Assembly (NCBI GenBank): GCA_937895515.1
Contig: CALAYS010000116.1
Location: forward strand, 1-7,203
Length of the DNA stretch: 7,203 nucleotides
Direction of reading: 5' to 3'
From: an uncultured bacterium
GTDB lineage: Bacteria > Patescibacteriota > Minisyncoccia > Phycocordibacterales > UBA9973
Shown: one piece after another, positions 6,691 through 7,203 of the stretch
Position numbering within the stretch: the first letter of the stretch is position 1
Layout of the letters: each line of letters starts with the position of its first letter
Made by a program: the position numbers and the translations under genes
The notes under the pieces: generated by a model
The model's input: only the letters and a program-made list of their open reading frames with translations
Told to the model about the DNA's origin: nothing
The model's database searches: none

Positions 6691-7069
6691 ATGCCGGAAG
6701 AAAATATTATTGACATTTCTGATATAGATATATATGTATTAATACAAAAACTTTGGGAAAATATGAAACCTGCTTCTTTTTATGATTCTTTTACTAAAAA
6801 ATAGCTTTTTGAAAAAGCCAACCATTGGGGATATGAGATATTTTAAAGCCACTGGTTAGGTCTTTGGAAAAATTCTCCTACCTCTTGAACTCTCGAAAAA
6901 TGACATGGATAAGGCAATGGGTAAAAGAAAGTACATTGATTACTTAAATGGACGTTGTATAAAAACCAATTTTAGTGATTTGACAAAAGTCGGTTCCAGA
7001 TTATATAACAGAGATGCTGGAGAAAATGCTTTTGAAAAAATAGTTCAGCAAATAAGAGAAAACAAATAA
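6691..7069 (+). pseudogene. Small conserved viral/phage protein, interrupted
   Basis: Two pieces of one small conserved family lie in different frames. The first runs from the ATG at 6691 to TAG at 6802-6804 (37 residues) and contains IQKLWENMKPASFYDSF. The second ends with TAA at 7067-7069 and contains KYIDYLNGRCIKTNFSD and SRLYNRDAGENAFEKIV; its first ATG is at 6905 (54 residues), but the open frame reaches back to a TAG near 6856. I recall phage and giant-virus proteins of about 100 residues with the same order, LWENSKPASFF then YIDYxxGRxIK then LYDRDxGEGAF, function unknown. About 100 bases between the pieces hold two stops and a frame change and encode nothing I can place in the family. 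A 7-bp hairpin follows the first stop (GCTTTTT/AAAAAGC, 6804-6818). Decay or an insertion is likeliest; two separate short proteins cannot be excluded. Confidence 0.62.
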
Positions 7070-7105
7070 ATTATATAATTTCGATTTTTTGTAGGATTCG
7101 TTGAT

Positions 7106-7203
7106 AATTATTCAGAAGGCCTATATTTTAAAGAAATAGTCGAAAAATTTTTTCGACTAAAAATTAAAATATAGCCTAAATTAGTTATTTTTGAAAGGTT
7201 GTT
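7106..7203. repeat. Palindromic intergenic repeat, copy 2
   Basis: This is the direct-orientation partner of the element at 1-97. Its core at 7138-7158 is a perfect inverted repeat with 10-bp arms AGTCGAAAAA and TTTTTCGACT around one T. Outside the core, GGCCTATATTTTAA on the left mirrors TTAAAATATAGCC on the right, separated from the core by unpaired 5-6 base segments, so the palindrome reaches about 30 bases per arm. The core differs from copy 1 at two positions, one of which restores perfect pairing. The window ends within or just after the element, so more copies may follow. Confidence 0.82.

Noticed and set aside
1..7203. Direct repeats at the two ends read as an insertion sequence or transposon.
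   Set aside because: The block between them has no transposase or integrase, the repeats are in direct orientation, and they are themselves palindromic and diverged. Dispersed intergenic repeats are a better reading.

Overview
The window is A+T-rich, compactly coded DNA with no visible introns, no rRNA, tRNA or CRISPR array, and no bacterial-style ribosome binding sites in front of its genes. A fused dihydrofolate reductase-thymidylate synthase, a RecD2-like helicase, a UV damage endonuclease (UVDE) relic and a heliorhodopsin-family membrane protein together suggest a large double-stranded DNA virus of a microbial eukaryote. From general knowledge, Mimivirus relatives carry DHFR-TS and UVDE, while coccolithoviruses and mirusviruses carry heliorhodopsins. 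No capsid, polymerase or packaging gene lies in the window, so the lineage cannot be fixed.

Layout, left to right. A roughly 95-bp palindromic repeat (1-97) precedes a UVDE gene on the minus strand (241-1172). That gene is broken by several frameshifts and stops, yet almost every family motif is still readable. Divergent from it, 41 bp away, is a seven-helix protein (1214-2005) that I read as a heliorhodopsin with arginine in place of the retinal-binding lysine. The 41-bp gap contains a perfect inverted repeat with 11-bp arms. A 248-bp gap with two hairpins follows. Then comes a minus-strand pair: an unrecognised single-span membrane protein (4527-5132, upstream) and the helicase (2254-4491, downstream). 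Divergent from this pair is DHFR-TS (5247-6620). A broken small conserved gene (6691-7069) follows, and a second copy of the palindromic repeat closes the window (7106-7203) in the same orientation as the first.

How the parts fit. DHFR-TS would make dTMP and recycle folate for genome replication, the helicase would act in replication or repair, and UVDE would have started repair of UV lesions. Heliorhodopsin is a photoreceptor family, so the divergent UVDE/heliorhodopsin pair looks like a light-response module. Both halves appear altered: the UVDE reading frame is wrecked and the opsin lacks its chromophore lysine. The two clearly broken genes are the ones next to the palindromic repeats. The most interesting items are the lysine-less heliorhodopsin, the inverted repeat between it and UVDE, and the repeated palindrome resembling baculovirus homologous regions.
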